DNA from: JADFNB01 sp036397455
Lineage (GTDB): Bacteria; Gemmatimonadota; Gemmatimonadetes; Gemmatimonadales; GWC2-71-9
Direction: 5' to 3'
Assembly: GCA_036397455.1 (NCBI GenBank)
Contig: DASWIX010000068.1
Location: forward strand, 21,348-85,347
DNA: 64,000 nt
Part shown: positions 10,778 through 19,922 of the stretch, piece by piece
Position numbering within the stretch: the first letter of the stretch is position 1
How the letters are laid out: each line of letters opens with the position of its first letter
The notes under the pieces: model-generated
What the model saw: the letters and a program-made list of their open reading frames with translations, nothing else
Told to the model about the DNA's origin: nothing
The model's database searches: none
Position numbers and translations under genes: made by a program

Positions 10778-11923
10778 TCAGTCCTTTCCGATGTTCGCGA
10801 ACACGAATCGGGCGACGACGCCCGCGTGATCTGATGGCCAGATCCCGAACCGCTTCCGGTCCTGCGCTCGATCGCCGACGGTCCACGCCATGATCACCGG
10901 TTTGCCCGATGCCGGCGAAAGGCGCTCGATGTTACGGGTGAACACCAGATCGATCCGCTCCCGCATGTCCGGGAAGGCGTTGGACAAGTCACCGGCGTGG
11001 CAACAGGTGTTGCCGGCCTCACGGGAACCGGGGCGCGCGGTCCAGGCGTCGCCGTAGCCCGCTGCCTGCATCGACTCGTACGACTGGACCTGGTTACGGC
11101 CGGGCCCGGAATTGAAGTCACCCACTACCACGATGGGTCGGGTTTCAGCCGCGAGAAGCTGAATCAACTCCTGCGCCTGCGCAAGCTGGATCGCTTCGAC
11201 GTCGGACTCGAGATGCGTACTCACGAATCGAACGACCATGTCCCCGACGGTCGCGTCCACACCGACCCATCCGCGGTGCACGTCGAAGCCCGCCGGCGCA
11301 GGGAGCGCAACCTGATACGTCCCCGACCCGGGGTTCGTGACGGCGACATCGCCGCGAGCCAACACGACATCGTAGTCGGTGAGTCGAGTGTCGGTCAGCG
11401 GGATCGGAGTCGCCGTCGGATCGAAGCGTGGGATCTCGACATCGATGTTCTCGTTGATCGCCACCGCGCGATAGTCGAGGCCGAGGGCGTCCAGTTCTCC
11501 CAACAGGATGCCGAGGAAGTCCAGCGCCGTGTCGGCCGCATTCGGCGCGAGGTTGCCGAACACGATGTCGCTCGGCGTCTGCACGCGGATCAGCGAGACC
11601 TCCTGCAATCCGATGAGGTGCGGGCGCACGTGGTCGATCTCCGCCGCGAACGCTTTGGCCCGCGTCGGAAAATCGGTGGCCATCAGCACCGCCCACGCCT
11701 CCGCGGCCCGCACCGGGATGGCATCGTGATCGGTTTCCGCCAGGATGGGTTCGAGTGGGGCACCAACATACAGGTTGCGCGTCATCACGCTGAGGCGTGA
11801 CGCCGCCAGCATGCTGGCATCGCTGGCATGATCGGTGGGTTCCGAAACACCAGTGATATCGCCGTCGGTACAAGCGACGAGCAGGCCCGCGGCGACGCCG
11901 CAGAGAAGCGAAAACGGTCGCAT
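10778..11923 (-). CDS. Endonuclease/exonuclease/phosphatase family lipoprotein
   Basis: A 381-residue member of the EEP superfamily (PF03372), Mg-dependent phosphoesterases that act on nucleic acids or phospholipids. It begins with a lipoprotein signal (AAGLLVAC, Cys18), so it is anchored outside the cytoplasm. Motifs in order: VMTRNLYVG, LIGLQEVS (metal Glu), VSTHLES, VVVGDFNSG (Asp/Asn pair), IDLVF and the terminal PSDHAGVVA (catalytic Asp-His). An AAGGAGG stands just before the ATG at 11923. The external location makes a nuclease or phosphodiesterase in nutrient scavenging more likely than a repair enzyme. Confidence 0.88.
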   Translation of the reverse strand: MRPFSLLCGVAAGLLVACTDGDITGVSEPTDHASDASMLAASRLSVMTRNLYVGAPLEPILAETDHDAIPVRAAEAWAVLMATDFPTRAKAFAAEIDHVRPHLIGLQEVSLIRVQTPSDIVFGNLAPNAADTALDFLGILLGELDALGLDYRAVAINENIDVEIPRFDPTATPIPLTDTRLTDYDVVLARGDVAVTNPGSGTYQVALPAPAGFDVHRGWVGVDATVGDMVVRFVSTHLESDVEAIQLAQAQELIQLLAAETRPIVVVGDFNSGPGRNQVQSYESMQAAGYGDAWTARPGSREAGNTCCHAGDLSNAFPDMRERIDLVFTRNIERLSPASGKPVIMAWTVGDRAQDRKRFGIWPSDHAGVVARFVFANIGKD

Positions 11924-12021
11924 GGCGACCTCCTTGAAAGAGAGACGGGCGTATGCTGCCCCGCCTCCGTCAAGGAATCGTCAAGAGCTACGTGATGGCA
12001 TATACCGCGCGCGATATCTTC

Positions 12022-12420
12022 TCACGCGGGGCCGTCGCGATCGGCCTCGGCCACGATCGCGATCCCACCGCGCACGTGCTGGAAGACGCGCACCGTCACG
12101 TGTCGCGGAGCGATGGCGTACACGACATCGTCGGCGATTCGTCCCGCGAGTTGCTCGCAGAACGCGCCCTCGTCGCGAAACGACCAGAGATAGTACTTGA
12201 CCGATTTCGACTCGAGACAGCGCGCCGCCGGCGTGTAGGAAATCTCGACTCGGCCGAAATCGGGCTGCCCTGTCCGAGGGCAGATCGACGTAAACTCGGT
12301 GGCGTCGAGGGTCACGCGCTGAACGTCAGGCGCGGCAAAGGACTCGCGCTTCAGCACTTCACGCGCGTCGTCGGGACTGGTCGGGCGCGGCAGCGGCCCG
12401 ATGGGCGGGATCGTGGTCAT
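12022..12420 (-). CDS. queF: NADPH-dependent 7-cyano-7-deazaguanine reductase QueF
   Basis: Reduces the nitrile preQ0 to preQ1 in queuosine biosynthesis. At 132 residues it is the short, unimodular form of the tunnelling-fold family. The nucleophile Cys47 (TSICPRTGQPDFG) and the ESKS motif at residues 70-73 followed by KYYLWSFR are the QueF signature. It is transcribed divergently from queC, 76 bases away. queD, which feeds the pathway, is not in the window. Confidence 0.96.
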   Translation of the reverse strand: MTTIPPIGPLPRPTSPDDAREVLKRESFAAPDVQRVTLDATEFTSICPRTGQPDFGRVEISYTPAARCLESKSVKYYLWSFRDEGAFCEQLAGRIADDVVYAIAPRHVTVRVFQHVRGGIAIVAEADRDGPA

Positions 12421-12496
12421 GCACCTGTCCGGTGAGCGTGGCGTATTCTAGCTCCGGCACCTGACACCCGGAACCCGAGCGTCTAGCTTTCCGTCC

Positions 12497-13213
12497 ATGC
12501 CTCCGGCCACGCGGAAGGCCGTCGTGTTGTTGAGCGGCGGCGTCGATTCCTGTACGACCCTCGCTATCGCCAACGCGAAGGGATACGCGACGTACGCTCT
12601 GACCGTCCACTATGGTCAGCGGCATGCCGCCGAACTGGACGCGGCGGAGCGCGTCGCGCGGCGGGTGGGGGTCGTGGAACACAAGATCGTCGCCGTGGAT
12701 CTCCGCGCGTTCGGCGGGTCGGCTCTGACCGCGGACGTGCCCGTGCCGAAAGACCGCCCCGCGGACGCGATCGGCACCGGGATACCGGCCACCTACGTGC
12801 CGGCGCGCAATACGATCTTGCTGGCGCTGGCGCTGGCGTGGGCGGAGGTCCTCGAAGCGGGCGACCTGTTCATCGGCGTCAACGCCCTCGACTACAGCGG
12901 CTATCCCGATTGCCGGCCGGAATTCATCGGGGCGTTTGAGCGGCTGGCCAACCTCGCCACCCGCGTGGCAGTCGAGGGACACGCCCGATTCACGGTCCAC
13001 ACACCGCTCATCCGCATGACCAAGAAGGAAATCCTGCGCACCGGTCTCGGCTTGGGAATCGACTTCGGGCTGACGCTGAGTTGCTACGACCCATCGCCAC
13101 ACGGGCTGGCCTGCGGTGGCTGTGATGCGTGCCAACTACGCCTCAAGGGTTTCGCTGAACTGGGTATGCCGGACCCGGCGCCGTACGCGGCCGCGGCGGC
13201 GCACGGATCATGA
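12497..13213 (+). CDS. queC: 7-cyano-7-deazaguanine synthase QueC
   Basis: ATP-dependent synthase that converts 7-carboxy-7-deazaguanine and ammonia to preQ0. The PP-loop SGGVDS is at residues 13-18, and zinc is bound by Cys196, Cys206, Cys209 and Cys212 (ACGGCDAC). The length, 238 residues, is normal. It overlaps queE by four bases (ATGA) and is divergent from queF, so three steps of the preQ0/preQ1 pathway are controlled from one short intergenic region. Confidence 0.97.
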   Translation: MPPATRKAVVLLSGGVDSCTTLAIANAKGYATYALTVHYGQRHAAELDAAERVARRVGVVEHKIVAVDLRAFGGSALTADVPVPKDRPADAIGTGIPATYVPARNTILLALALAWAEVLEAGDLFIGVNALDYSGYPDCRPEFIGAFERLANLATRVAVEGHARFTVHTPLIRMTKKEILRTGLGLGIDFGLTLSCYDPSPHGLACGGCDACQLRLKGFAELGMPDPAPYAAAAAHGS

Positions 13214-13845
13214 GTTACGCGGTCAAGGAGATCTATCACTCGCTTCAAGGCGAGGGGTATCACACCGGCCGGCCGGCGGTGTTGCTCCGGTTCGCCGGCT
13301 GCAATCTCTGGACCGGTCGCGCACGGGACCGGGATCGGGCGGTTTGCCGCTTCTGCGATACCGACTTCGTCGGGACCGATGGCCCCGGCGGCGGCGTGTT
13401 CACGACGGCCGACGCCCTCGCCGACGCGGTCGTCGACACGCAGCCCGCATGGGACGACGGCCCGCCGTTCGTGGTATGCACCGGGGGCGAACCGTTGCTC
13501 CAGCTGGACAGGCCCCTGATCGACGCGTTGCACGCCCGGCACGCGACCATCGCCGTCGAGACCAACGGCACGCTTCACGCACCCGAGGGCATCGACTGGA
13601 TCTGCGTCAGCCCGAAGGCCCATGCGCCCCTCCTGCTCGATCGGGGTGACGAGCTGAAGTTCGTCTACCCCCAGCGCGACGCGGCACCGGAGCAGTTCGT
13701 CTCGCTCTCGTTCGATCACTTCTACCTGCAGCCGATGGACGGACCGGACCGCGTCGCCAACACCGAGCGGGCGCTCGCGTACATGGAACGGCATCCACGC
13801 TGGAAGCTCAGTATTCAGACCCATAAGGTCTTCGGATTGCCGTGA
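13210..13845 (+). CDS. queE: 7-carboxy-7-deazaguanine synthase QueE
   Basis: Radical SAM enzyme that rearranges 6-carboxytetrahydropterin to 7-carboxy-7-deazaguanine. The [4Fe-4S] cysteines are Cys31, Cys46 and Cys49, that is CX14CX2C rather than the common CX3CX2C; this long-spacing form is known in some QueE proteins. HSLQGEGYHTG near the N-terminus and CTGGEPLLQ are further family motifs. The 211-residue protein is translationally coupled to queC. Confidence 0.95.
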   Translation: MSYAVKEIYHSLQGEGYHTGRPAVLLRFAGCNLWTGRARDRDRAVCRFCDTDFVGTDGPGGGVFTTADALADAVVDTQPAWDDGPPFVVCTGGEPLLQLDRPLIDALHARHATIAVETNGTLHAPEGIDWICVSPKAHAPLLLDRGDELKFVYPQRDAAPEQFVSLSFDHFYLQPMDGPDRVANTERALAYMERHPRWKLSIQTHKVFGLP

Positions 13846-13891
13846 ATCGTCGTCTATCCGTTCGCAGGTCCACCAACCTATTTTCCATCCC

Positions 13892-14995
13892 ATGATCAAG
13901 GCCGCCGTGATGTCCGGGCCGCGCAAGCCGATCGAAGTGCGCGAGATTCCGGATCCCGTGCTCGAACCGGGTAGCGTCTTACTCGAGACCGTCGCCAGCG
14001 AAGTGTGTGGCACGGACGTGCATCTGCATCACGGTCGGCTGGCGGGCGTCCCCTACCCCATCATTCCCGGGCATGTGAGCGTCGGTCGCATTCTCGAATC
14101 GGTGGGTGTCGACCGCGACGCGCTCGGGCACCCGGTCGCATCCGGCGACGTCGTCACGTTCTACGACGTGCACGAGGTCTGTGGCGCCTGCTACTACTGC
14201 CTGGTCGCGCACCAACCCAACCGATGCCCGAGCCGCAAGGTATACGGCATCACCTATCCGGTCGATGCGGGGCCGTTGGGCGGGTGGGCCGAGCGGATCT
14301 ATCTCAAACCGGGCGTCCGCATGGTGAAACTCCTCGACGGTCTCGAACCGGACGACGTCATCGGCGGCGGATGCGGGCTGTTCACCGGTTTTGCGGCGGT
14401 CGAACGCAGCACGTTGGCGATGGGGGATACGGTGTTGGTGCAGGGGTCGGGCCCGGTCGGGCTGGCCGCGGCGGCGTTTGCCGCCCTGCGCGGGGCCGGC
14501 CTGGTGATCATGATCGGCGCACCCAAGGCGCGCCTCGAGCTCGCCAAGTCGCTCGGCGCGGATGTCGTGTTGTCGTTGGAAGACAACCCCACCCACGAAC
14601 GGGACGCGACGATCCGCGAACTCACCGCGGGTCGAGGCGTCGATGTGGCGATCGAGGCGGCCGGGAATCCCGATGCGATCACCGAAGGGTTCCGGCTGCT
14701 GCGCGACGGCGGCACGTATGTCGTCGCCGGACACTACACCGACGTCGGCGCCACGAGCGTGAACTTTCACACGGATGTGAACCGGAAACACGCCGACGTA
14801 CGGGGACATTGGGGAACCGCGTTTGCGCACCTGGTCCGGTCGCTCCGGTTGCTGGCCAAGCACCGCGACCGGTTGCCCTTCGCCACGGTCATCGGCAAAC
14901 GGTACGGCCTGCTCGACGCGGGCCGCGCCCTCGCCGACGTCGAGGCGCTGCGCGTCACCAAGGCGGTCATCACGCCTGGCCCTCAGGCGTCGTAG
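13892..14995 (+). CDS. Zinc-dependent alcohol dehydrogenase (medium-chain family)
   Basis: A 367-residue MDR-type NAD(P)-dependent dehydrogenase. Catalytic zinc ligands are visible in SEVCGTDVHLHHG and the IPGHVSVG segment, the structural-zinc cysteines in CGACYYCLVAHQPNRC, and the Rossmann motif in VQGSGPVGLAAAAFA. The second half carries GADVVLSLEDNP and GGTYVVAGHY typical of threonine/sorbitol-dehydrogenase-like members. It lies 46 bases after queE on the same strand but has no known link to queuosine. The substrate cannot be assigned. Confidence 0.9.
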   Translation: MIKAAVMSGPRKPIEVREIPDPVLEPGSVLLETVASEVCGTDVHLHHGRLAGVPYPIIPGHVSVGRILESVGVDRDALGHPVASGDVVTFYDVHEVCGACYYCLVAHQPNRCPSRKVYGITYPVDAGPLGGWAERIYLKPGVRMVKLLDGLEPDDVIGGGCGLFTGFAAVERSTLAMGDTVLVQGSGPVGLAAAAFAALRGAGLVIMIGAPKARLELAKSLGADVVLSLEDNPTHERDATIRELTAGRGVDVAIEAAGNPDAITEGFRLLRDGGTYVVAGHYTDVGATSVNFHTDVNRKHADVRGHWGTAFAHLVRSLRLLAKHRDRLPFATVIGKRYGLLDAGRALADVEALRVTKAVITPGPQAS

Positions 14996-15067
14996 CGGCC
15001 TGACCGATCCGCCGACGACCGCGTTCGCCGGCGGACATCGCTACCCGCCGGAACACTCCCCTTTCCG

Positions 15068-15352
15068 ATGTCCGCATCGCGGGACACCGTAGCTTCCATG
15101 CCCGACTTCGCGAGCTGGTTGCAAACGACCTTTGTGGTACTCACCGTGCGATACCTCTGCGATCCGCGCTCGCGGCGCAGCTCCGCACAGACGATCTGGG
15201 AGGCGGTGCTCGATGGGTTCGCCCAGGCGGACGACATCGACTTCGCCTACCCCACCAAGCGCTTCTATGACAACCGGATCGAAGGCAAGCCGGGAGCCGG
15301 CGGCCCCGACTCCGAGAAACCTCCAAACCGTTGGGCACGTCAGGGTATCTAA
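15068..15352 (+). pseudogene. C-terminal remnant resembling an MscS-type mechanosensitive channel
   Basis: An open frame of 94 codons. Only the stretch FVVLTVRYLCDPRSRRSSAQ through DIDFAYPTKRFYDNR looks like protein; it resembles the cytosolic tail of large MscS-family channels, in which a final domain ends in a phrase like DIDFAYPT. The membrane and pore segments that should precede it are absent in all frames, as the alcohol dehydrogenase ends immediately upstream. It may be a relic, or a small gene starting at ATG 15068 or 15098. The family call rests on memory of the motif and should be tested. Confidence 0.45.
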
Positions 15353-15393
15353 CCAGTCGTCATTCCCTCCCCAGACGAGCAGGAGATGTACCG

Positions 15394-16488
15394 ATGATGG
15401 GACGTCCGAAGTCGTTGTCACGGAGCGAGTTACCAGCCGCTTCCCTGGGCCTGGCAGTTCTCGCCGTTTTCGCGCTCGCCCAAAACCAGGACAGCTATTC
15501 GCTGTCGGGCGACCGCATCGCCGTCTACAACCTGGCCGGCCAGATCACCATCGAACCGGGCACCGGCTCGGCCGTCACGATCGAGGTCCGCCCAGGCGGC
15601 CGCGATGCCGGCGAGTTGCGTGTTGAGACCGGCCCCATTCGCGGGCGGGAGACCTTGCGTGTGCTCTATCCCGCCGACCGGATCGTATACGATCGCGGCG
15701 GCGCCCGGAATCGCTTTCAGACGCAGATCCGCGTCGACGAAGACGGGACGTTCGGTGACAGCGACCGCGACAGCTGGCGCGGTCGGAATCGGCGTGACCG
15801 CGTCGAAATCACGAGCGGCGGGCGCGGTCTCGACGCCTACGCCGACCTGACGATCAGCGTGCCACGCGGTCAGGAATTCGCGCTCTACCTTGGCGTCGGC
15901 GAGATCTCGGCCACCAACGTGGACGGAACCATCCGGCTCGACGGATCAGCCACGTCGGTCACCGCCACCGGTTCACGCGGACAGCTCGTGATCGACGTGG
16001 GTTCAGGCGGTGTGCGGGTCACCGACGCCGAGGGTGACGTCGACATCGATACGGGCTCCGGATCCGTTGAGGTCTCGGGCGCGCGGGGCGACATCTTTCG
16101 TGTCGACACCGGTTCGGGCTCCGTGACGGCTTCACAGATCAACGCCCGGAACATCGACATCGACACCGGGTCGGGTCGCATCAACTTGAGAGGCGCCACG
16201 GCGCTCAACGTCCGTCTCGACACCGGCAGCGGATCGGTGGAAGCCGAACTCGACCCTGGGGCGGCAGATATCGAGGTCGATACCGGGTCGGGCGGCGTGC
16301 ATCTCACCCTCCCCGCCGACTTCGGCGCCACGGTGGACATCGAAACGGGATCGGGTGGGATCGAACTCGACTTCCCGGTCGAGGTGCGGCGCTGGGAGCG
16401 CGACCACGTGCGCGGTACGATCGGTGACGGTCGCGGCCGCCTCATGATCGATACCGGGTCGGGCAGCGTGACCATTCGCAAGAAGTAG
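15394..16488 (+). CDS. Secreted DUF4097-type beta-repeat protein
   Basis: A 364-residue exported protein with a hydrophobic signal (SLGLAVLAVFALA). Its second half is eight imperfect repeats of about 18-22 residues built on (I/V)DTGSG(S/G)V, such as VDIDTGSGSVEVSGARGD and IEVDTGSGGVHLTL. This pattern is that of DUF4097/DUF2807 proteins, predicted to form a right-handed beta-helix or solenoid on the cell surface; function is unknown. ATG 15394 (a second ATG follows directly) is preceded by AGGAG at 15381. The repeats are similar at the DNA level, so length variation between strains is plausible. Confidence 0.85.
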   Translation: MMGRPKSLSRSELPAASLGLAVLAVFALAQNQDSYSLSGDRIAVYNLAGQITIEPGTGSAVTIEVRPGGRDAGELRVETGPIRGRETLRVLYPADRIVYDRGGARNRFQTQIRVDEDGTFGDSDRDSWRGRNRRDRVEITSGGRGLDAYADLTISVPRGQEFALYLGVGEISATNVDGTIRLDGSATSVTATGSRGQLVIDVGSGGVRVTDAEGDVDIDTGSGSVEVSGARGDIFRVDTGSGSVTASQINARNIDIDTGSGRINLRGATALNVRLDTGSGSVEAELDPGAADIEVDTGSGGVHLTLPADFGATVDIETGSGGIELDFPVEVRRWERDHVRGTIGDGRGRLMIDTGSGSVTIRKK

Positions 16489-16591
16489 ATTCCGCCGAAA
16501 CGACCGGCGCGGATGATGGGCCTGCCCTTCATCCGCGCCCTCGTATCCGAGACCGTCTTTCATCTCGCCGTATCACCCCTATCTTCCCCGG

Positions 16592-17710
16592 ATGCCATTT
16601 ACTCCGTTCGAACTCGAGCGCTGGCAGAGCCAGTGGGAACACCGTGTCCGGGCCAACCTTTCCGAGAGCGGCGTGCATCCGATGTCCATCGCGGAATTGC
16701 TCGTGGTGGCGGACACCGACCCCGACGCGTTGCTGCGGCTGCGCATGGGCTACAATCAGGGCGACGGATCCGACGAGTTGCGCCACACAATCGCGAGCAT
16801 GTATCCGGGCGCTTCCGGCGCGCAGGTCACCGTGACCGTCGGCAGTTCGGAAGCGAATTTCGTCGTGTGCTGGACGTTGCTGGAGCCGGGCGATCATGTC
16901 GCGATCCTCGGGCCAGCCTATATGCAAACGTGGGGCCTGGCGCGGACCTTCGGCGCCGAAGTCACGACCTTCGCACTGGATCCGCGCCGCGAGTGGCAAC
17001 CCGATCGTGCCGAGATGCAACGCGCCATTCGACCGGGAACGAAGCTCGTGATCGTGACCAACCCCAACAACCCGACCGGGCAAACGTTGTCCGACGATTC
17101 CCGCGCGGCCCTCGTCGAACGCACCAGCGCGGTCGGGGCGTGGCTGCTCGCGGATGAAGTGTATCGAGGCGCCGAACGCGACGGGAAGGCGACGCCGTCG
17201 TTCTGGGACACCGCTGAACGCGTGGTGGTGGTGAGCGGGCTGTCAAAGGCCTACGGCCTGCCCGGCTTGCGCATCGGCTGGATCGTGGGGCCGCCGGACT
17301 TGAAGGATGCCGTCTGGCGGCGGCACGACTACACGGTTATCTGTCCCAACCCCGCGAGCGACTTTCTGGCGCGGTGCGCCCTGACACATCGCGAGCGGAT
17401 CTGGCAGCGCACGCGGGACATCCTCAATGCCAACTACCCGATCCTCGACGAATGGCTCCGCTCGTTCGACGGCCTGTTCGATTGGCGCGCACCGGCCTGC
17501 GGCGCCATCTGTTTCGCGCGCTACGAGTCATCCATGAGCGCGCTGGACGTCGTCGAGCGCGTCCGAACCGAGGCTGACATCCTGCTGGTGCCCGGCGAGC
17601 ATTTTCACATGCCCGGGCATTTCCGTTTCGGGTATGGCAACGAGCAACAGGAACTGCGTGACGCGCTGGTCACGCTGAAGCCGACGCTGGAACGACTGCT
17701 GCGGGATTAG
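16592..17710 (+). CDS. Class I/II aminotransferase (PLP-dependent)
   Basis: A 372-residue fold-type I aminotransferase. It has VTVGSSEANF, VTNPNNPTG, LLADEVYRG and the PLP lysine in SGLSKAYGLPGLRIGW, with the terminal arginine region GHFRFGYG. Members with this spacing act on amino acids of varied type, and some are capreomycidine-synthase-like; the amino donor cannot be inferred. It stands alone; the next gene converges on it with only four bases between the two stop codons. Confidence 0.9.
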   Translation: MPFTPFELERWQSQWEHRVRANLSESGVHPMSIAELLVVADTDPDALLRLRMGYNQGDGSDELRHTIASMYPGASGAQVTVTVGSSEANFVVCWTLLEPGDHVAILGPAYMQTWGLARTFGAEVTTFALDPRREWQPDRAEMQRAIRPGTKLVIVTNPNNPTGQTLSDDSRAALVERTSAVGAWLLADEVYRGAERDGKATPSFWDTAERVVVVSGLSKAYGLPGLRIGWIVGPPDLKDAVWRRHDYTVICPNPASDFLARCALTHRERIWQRTRDILNANYPILDEWLRSFDGLFDWRAPACGAICFARYESSMSALDVVERVRTEADILLVPGEHFHMPGHFRFGYGNEQQELRDALVTLKPTLERLLRD

Positions 17711-17714
17711 GCGC

Positions 17715-19922
17715 TCACGGACTGAGACTGCCCGCCCGCATCAGGTTCGCGTTCAGCCACTCCGTCAACAGCGTGTAGAGATTCACGCGGGTGGTTTCAC
17801 CGGCAATGCTGTGGGTCTTGTTCGGGTAGACCCGCATGTCAAACTGTCGGTTTGCCTCTTCCAGCCGTTCCACGAGCTGCGTCGTGTTTTGCGCGTGGAC
17901 GTTGTCGTCACCGGTCCCATGCACGAGCAGGAATCGACCGCGTAACCGATCCGCGTACGTGAGCGGGGCGCCGGCATCGTAGCCCGTGGCGTTTTCCTGT
18001 GGCGTCCGCATGTACCGTTCGGTGTAGATCGTGTCGTACAGGCGCCAGTCCGTCACCGGCGCAACGGCGATCGCCGCGGCGAACATGCCCTCGCCGCGGA
18101 ACGTGGTGAGCGACGACATGTAGCCGCCGTAGCTCCAGCCCCAGATCCCGATCCGCGACTCGTCGACGTACGGGAGCGATCCGAAGTAGCGCGCGGCCGC
18201 GATCTGATCGGCCGATTCGTTCACGCCCAGGTTCAGGTACGTCATCTTCTTGAAATCCCGGCCTCGTTGCCCGGTCCCGCGGTTATCGACACTCACCACG
18301 AGGTACCCCGCCTGCGCGAGCAACTGGTGCCACAAGTATCGTGTGCCACCCCACGAATCGAGCACCGTCTGGGAGCCCGGACCGCCGTACACGTACATCA
18401 ACATCGGATACCGCCGCCCGGGATCGAAGTCGGGCGGCTTGATGATCCAGGCGTTCAGGTCCGTCCCATCCGCTCCGGGAACGGTGGTGAATTCGGGAGC
18501 GCGCAGACCCAGCGCCTCGACCTTCGCCCGCAGCGCCCGATTATCGGCGACCGTACGCACGACACGGCCGTCGGCCCGGTGCAACGTCTGGGTCGGCGGC
18601 GCCGCCGCACGGGAATACGTATCGACGTAGTACGCGAAAGCCCCGTCGAAGCTGGCCCCGTGGCTGCCAGGTTCCTGAGAGACCCGTGTCAGATTCCGAC
18701 CGTCGAGCCCAATCCGGTAGAGGTGCCGCCCCAGCGGCCCTTCGCTCACCCCGGAGAAGTAGACCCGCCCGCCGCGTTCATCCACGCCGTGGATGGTGGT
18801 GACGTCCCAGAGCGCGGTCGTGAGTTTACGCAGGGGTTTCCCGTCGCGGTCGAACAGGAAGATCTGGCTGTACCCGTCACGCTCGCTGAGGTAGAGGAAC
18901 CGGCGTCCCCGGTCGAACCACACCGGCGTCTGCGCCGACACCCACGCCGAATCGGCATCGGTCATGATGACACGGGTCGCCCCACTGCGCACGTCGGCGA
19001 GCATGAGATCGAGTCGATTCTGATGCCGGTTGAGGCGCGTGAGCCACAACTCGTCGGCGGTAGCGGCAAAGTCCATCGCCGCCACGTAAATGTCGCCCTC
19101 CGGTCCGAGATCCATCCAGGTCGTGGCCCCGGTGGCAATGTCGGCGACGCCGATGCGAACCGACGAGTTCCGTTCGCCGGCCTTGGGATACCGCACCGGC
19201 ATCAATGCCGGGTACAGCTCGGTCTCGTCGAGCAGGTAGAACGGCTTGATCGCCGTCTGATCGAGCCGCCAGAACGCGATGCGGCGGCCATCGGGACTGA
19301 AGCGAAACGCGTCGCGCACGCCGAGTTCCTCCTCGTACACCCAATCGGAGGTCCCGTTGATGATGTTCTCATTCCCGTCGTGTGTGATCTGGGTCTCGAC
19401 GCCGCTATCGAGATCGGTGACGAACACGTTGTGGTCGCGCACGAATCCCACCAGCCGCCCGTCCGGCGACAACTTGGCGAACATCTGATAGCCCCGCTCC
19501 GTGCTGGCCGGCATCAGCCGGTTCGCGGCCAGGTCCCACACGAAGTATTCGCCCTTGGTGTTCTGCCGCCACACTCGCTGGGAGTTGGTGAAGATGAGTA
19601 GCCGCCCGGCGTCGCTGGAAAACGCGTACGACTCGATGGCAATCGGCACGTCGCGGCCGGGTGGCACCAGATCGGCACCGCGCACCAGCAGGGTCCGCTC
19701 CCCCGACCGCACGTCGACGCGGTACAGATCCTGGAGATTCCCCACCCGTTCCGTCGCGGTATAGTACGGTCCCTGCGGCATCCATCGCACCGCCACGAGG
19801 TCGCTCGCATACTCCGATGATCCCCAGATGCGGTCGACCGTGAGCGCGGCCTGTTGGGCGGGCAGCACGGCGAACGGAAGCGTCGCGGTCAACGCGACGA
19901 CAACGACGCGAAGCATGGTCAC
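17715..19922 (-). CDS. S9 family peptidase (dipeptidyl-peptidase IV type)
   Basis: Exported serine peptidase of 735 residues that removes N-terminal dipeptides. A signal peptide ends near VLPAQQ; the N-terminal part is the DPP IV beta-propeller (PF00930), with GTSDWVYEEELGVRDAFRFS carrying the paired glutamates that bind the substrate amino terminus. The alpha/beta-hydrolase domain has GWSYGGYMS with Ser597, then GTGDDNVH (Asp) and NKTHSI (His). The start is a GTG overlapping the stop of the receiver-domain gene upstream by four bases (GTGA); an ATG two codons later is an alternative. It ends a four-gene leftward cluster. Confidence 0.95.
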   Translation of the reverse strand: MTMLRVVVVALTATLPFAVLPAQQAALTVDRIWGSSEYASDLVAVRWMPQGPYYTATERVGNLQDLYRVDVRSGERTLLVRGADLVPPGRDVPIAIESYAFSSDAGRLLIFTNSQRVWRQNTKGEYFVWDLAANRLMPASTERGYQMFAKLSPDGRLVGFVRDHNVFVTDLDSGVETQITHDGNENIINGTSDWVYEEELGVRDAFRFSPDGRRIAFWRLDQTAIKPFYLLDETELYPALMPVRYPKAGERNSSVRIGVADIATGATTWMDLGPEGDIYVAAMDFAATADELWLTRLNRHQNRLDLMLADVRSGATRVIMTDADSAWVSAQTPVWFDRGRRFLYLSERDGYSQIFLFDRDGKPLRKLTTALWDVTTIHGVDERGGRVYFSGVSEGPLGRHLYRIGLDGRNLTRVSQEPGSHGASFDGAFAYYVDTYSRAAAPPTQTLHRADGRVVRTVADNRALRAKVEALGLRAPEFTTVPGADGTDLNAWIIKPPDFDPGRRYPMLMYVYGGPGSQTVLDSWGGTRYLWHQLLAQAGYLVVSVDNRGTGQRGRDFKKMTYLNLGVNESADQIAAARYFGSLPYVDESRIGIWGWSYGGYMSSLTTFRGEGMFAAAIAVAPVTDWRLYDTIYTERYMRTPQENATGYDAGAPLTYADRLRGRFLLVHGTGDDNVHAQNTTQLVERLEEANRQFDMRVYPNKTHSIAGETTRVNLYTLLTEWLNANLMRAGSLSP

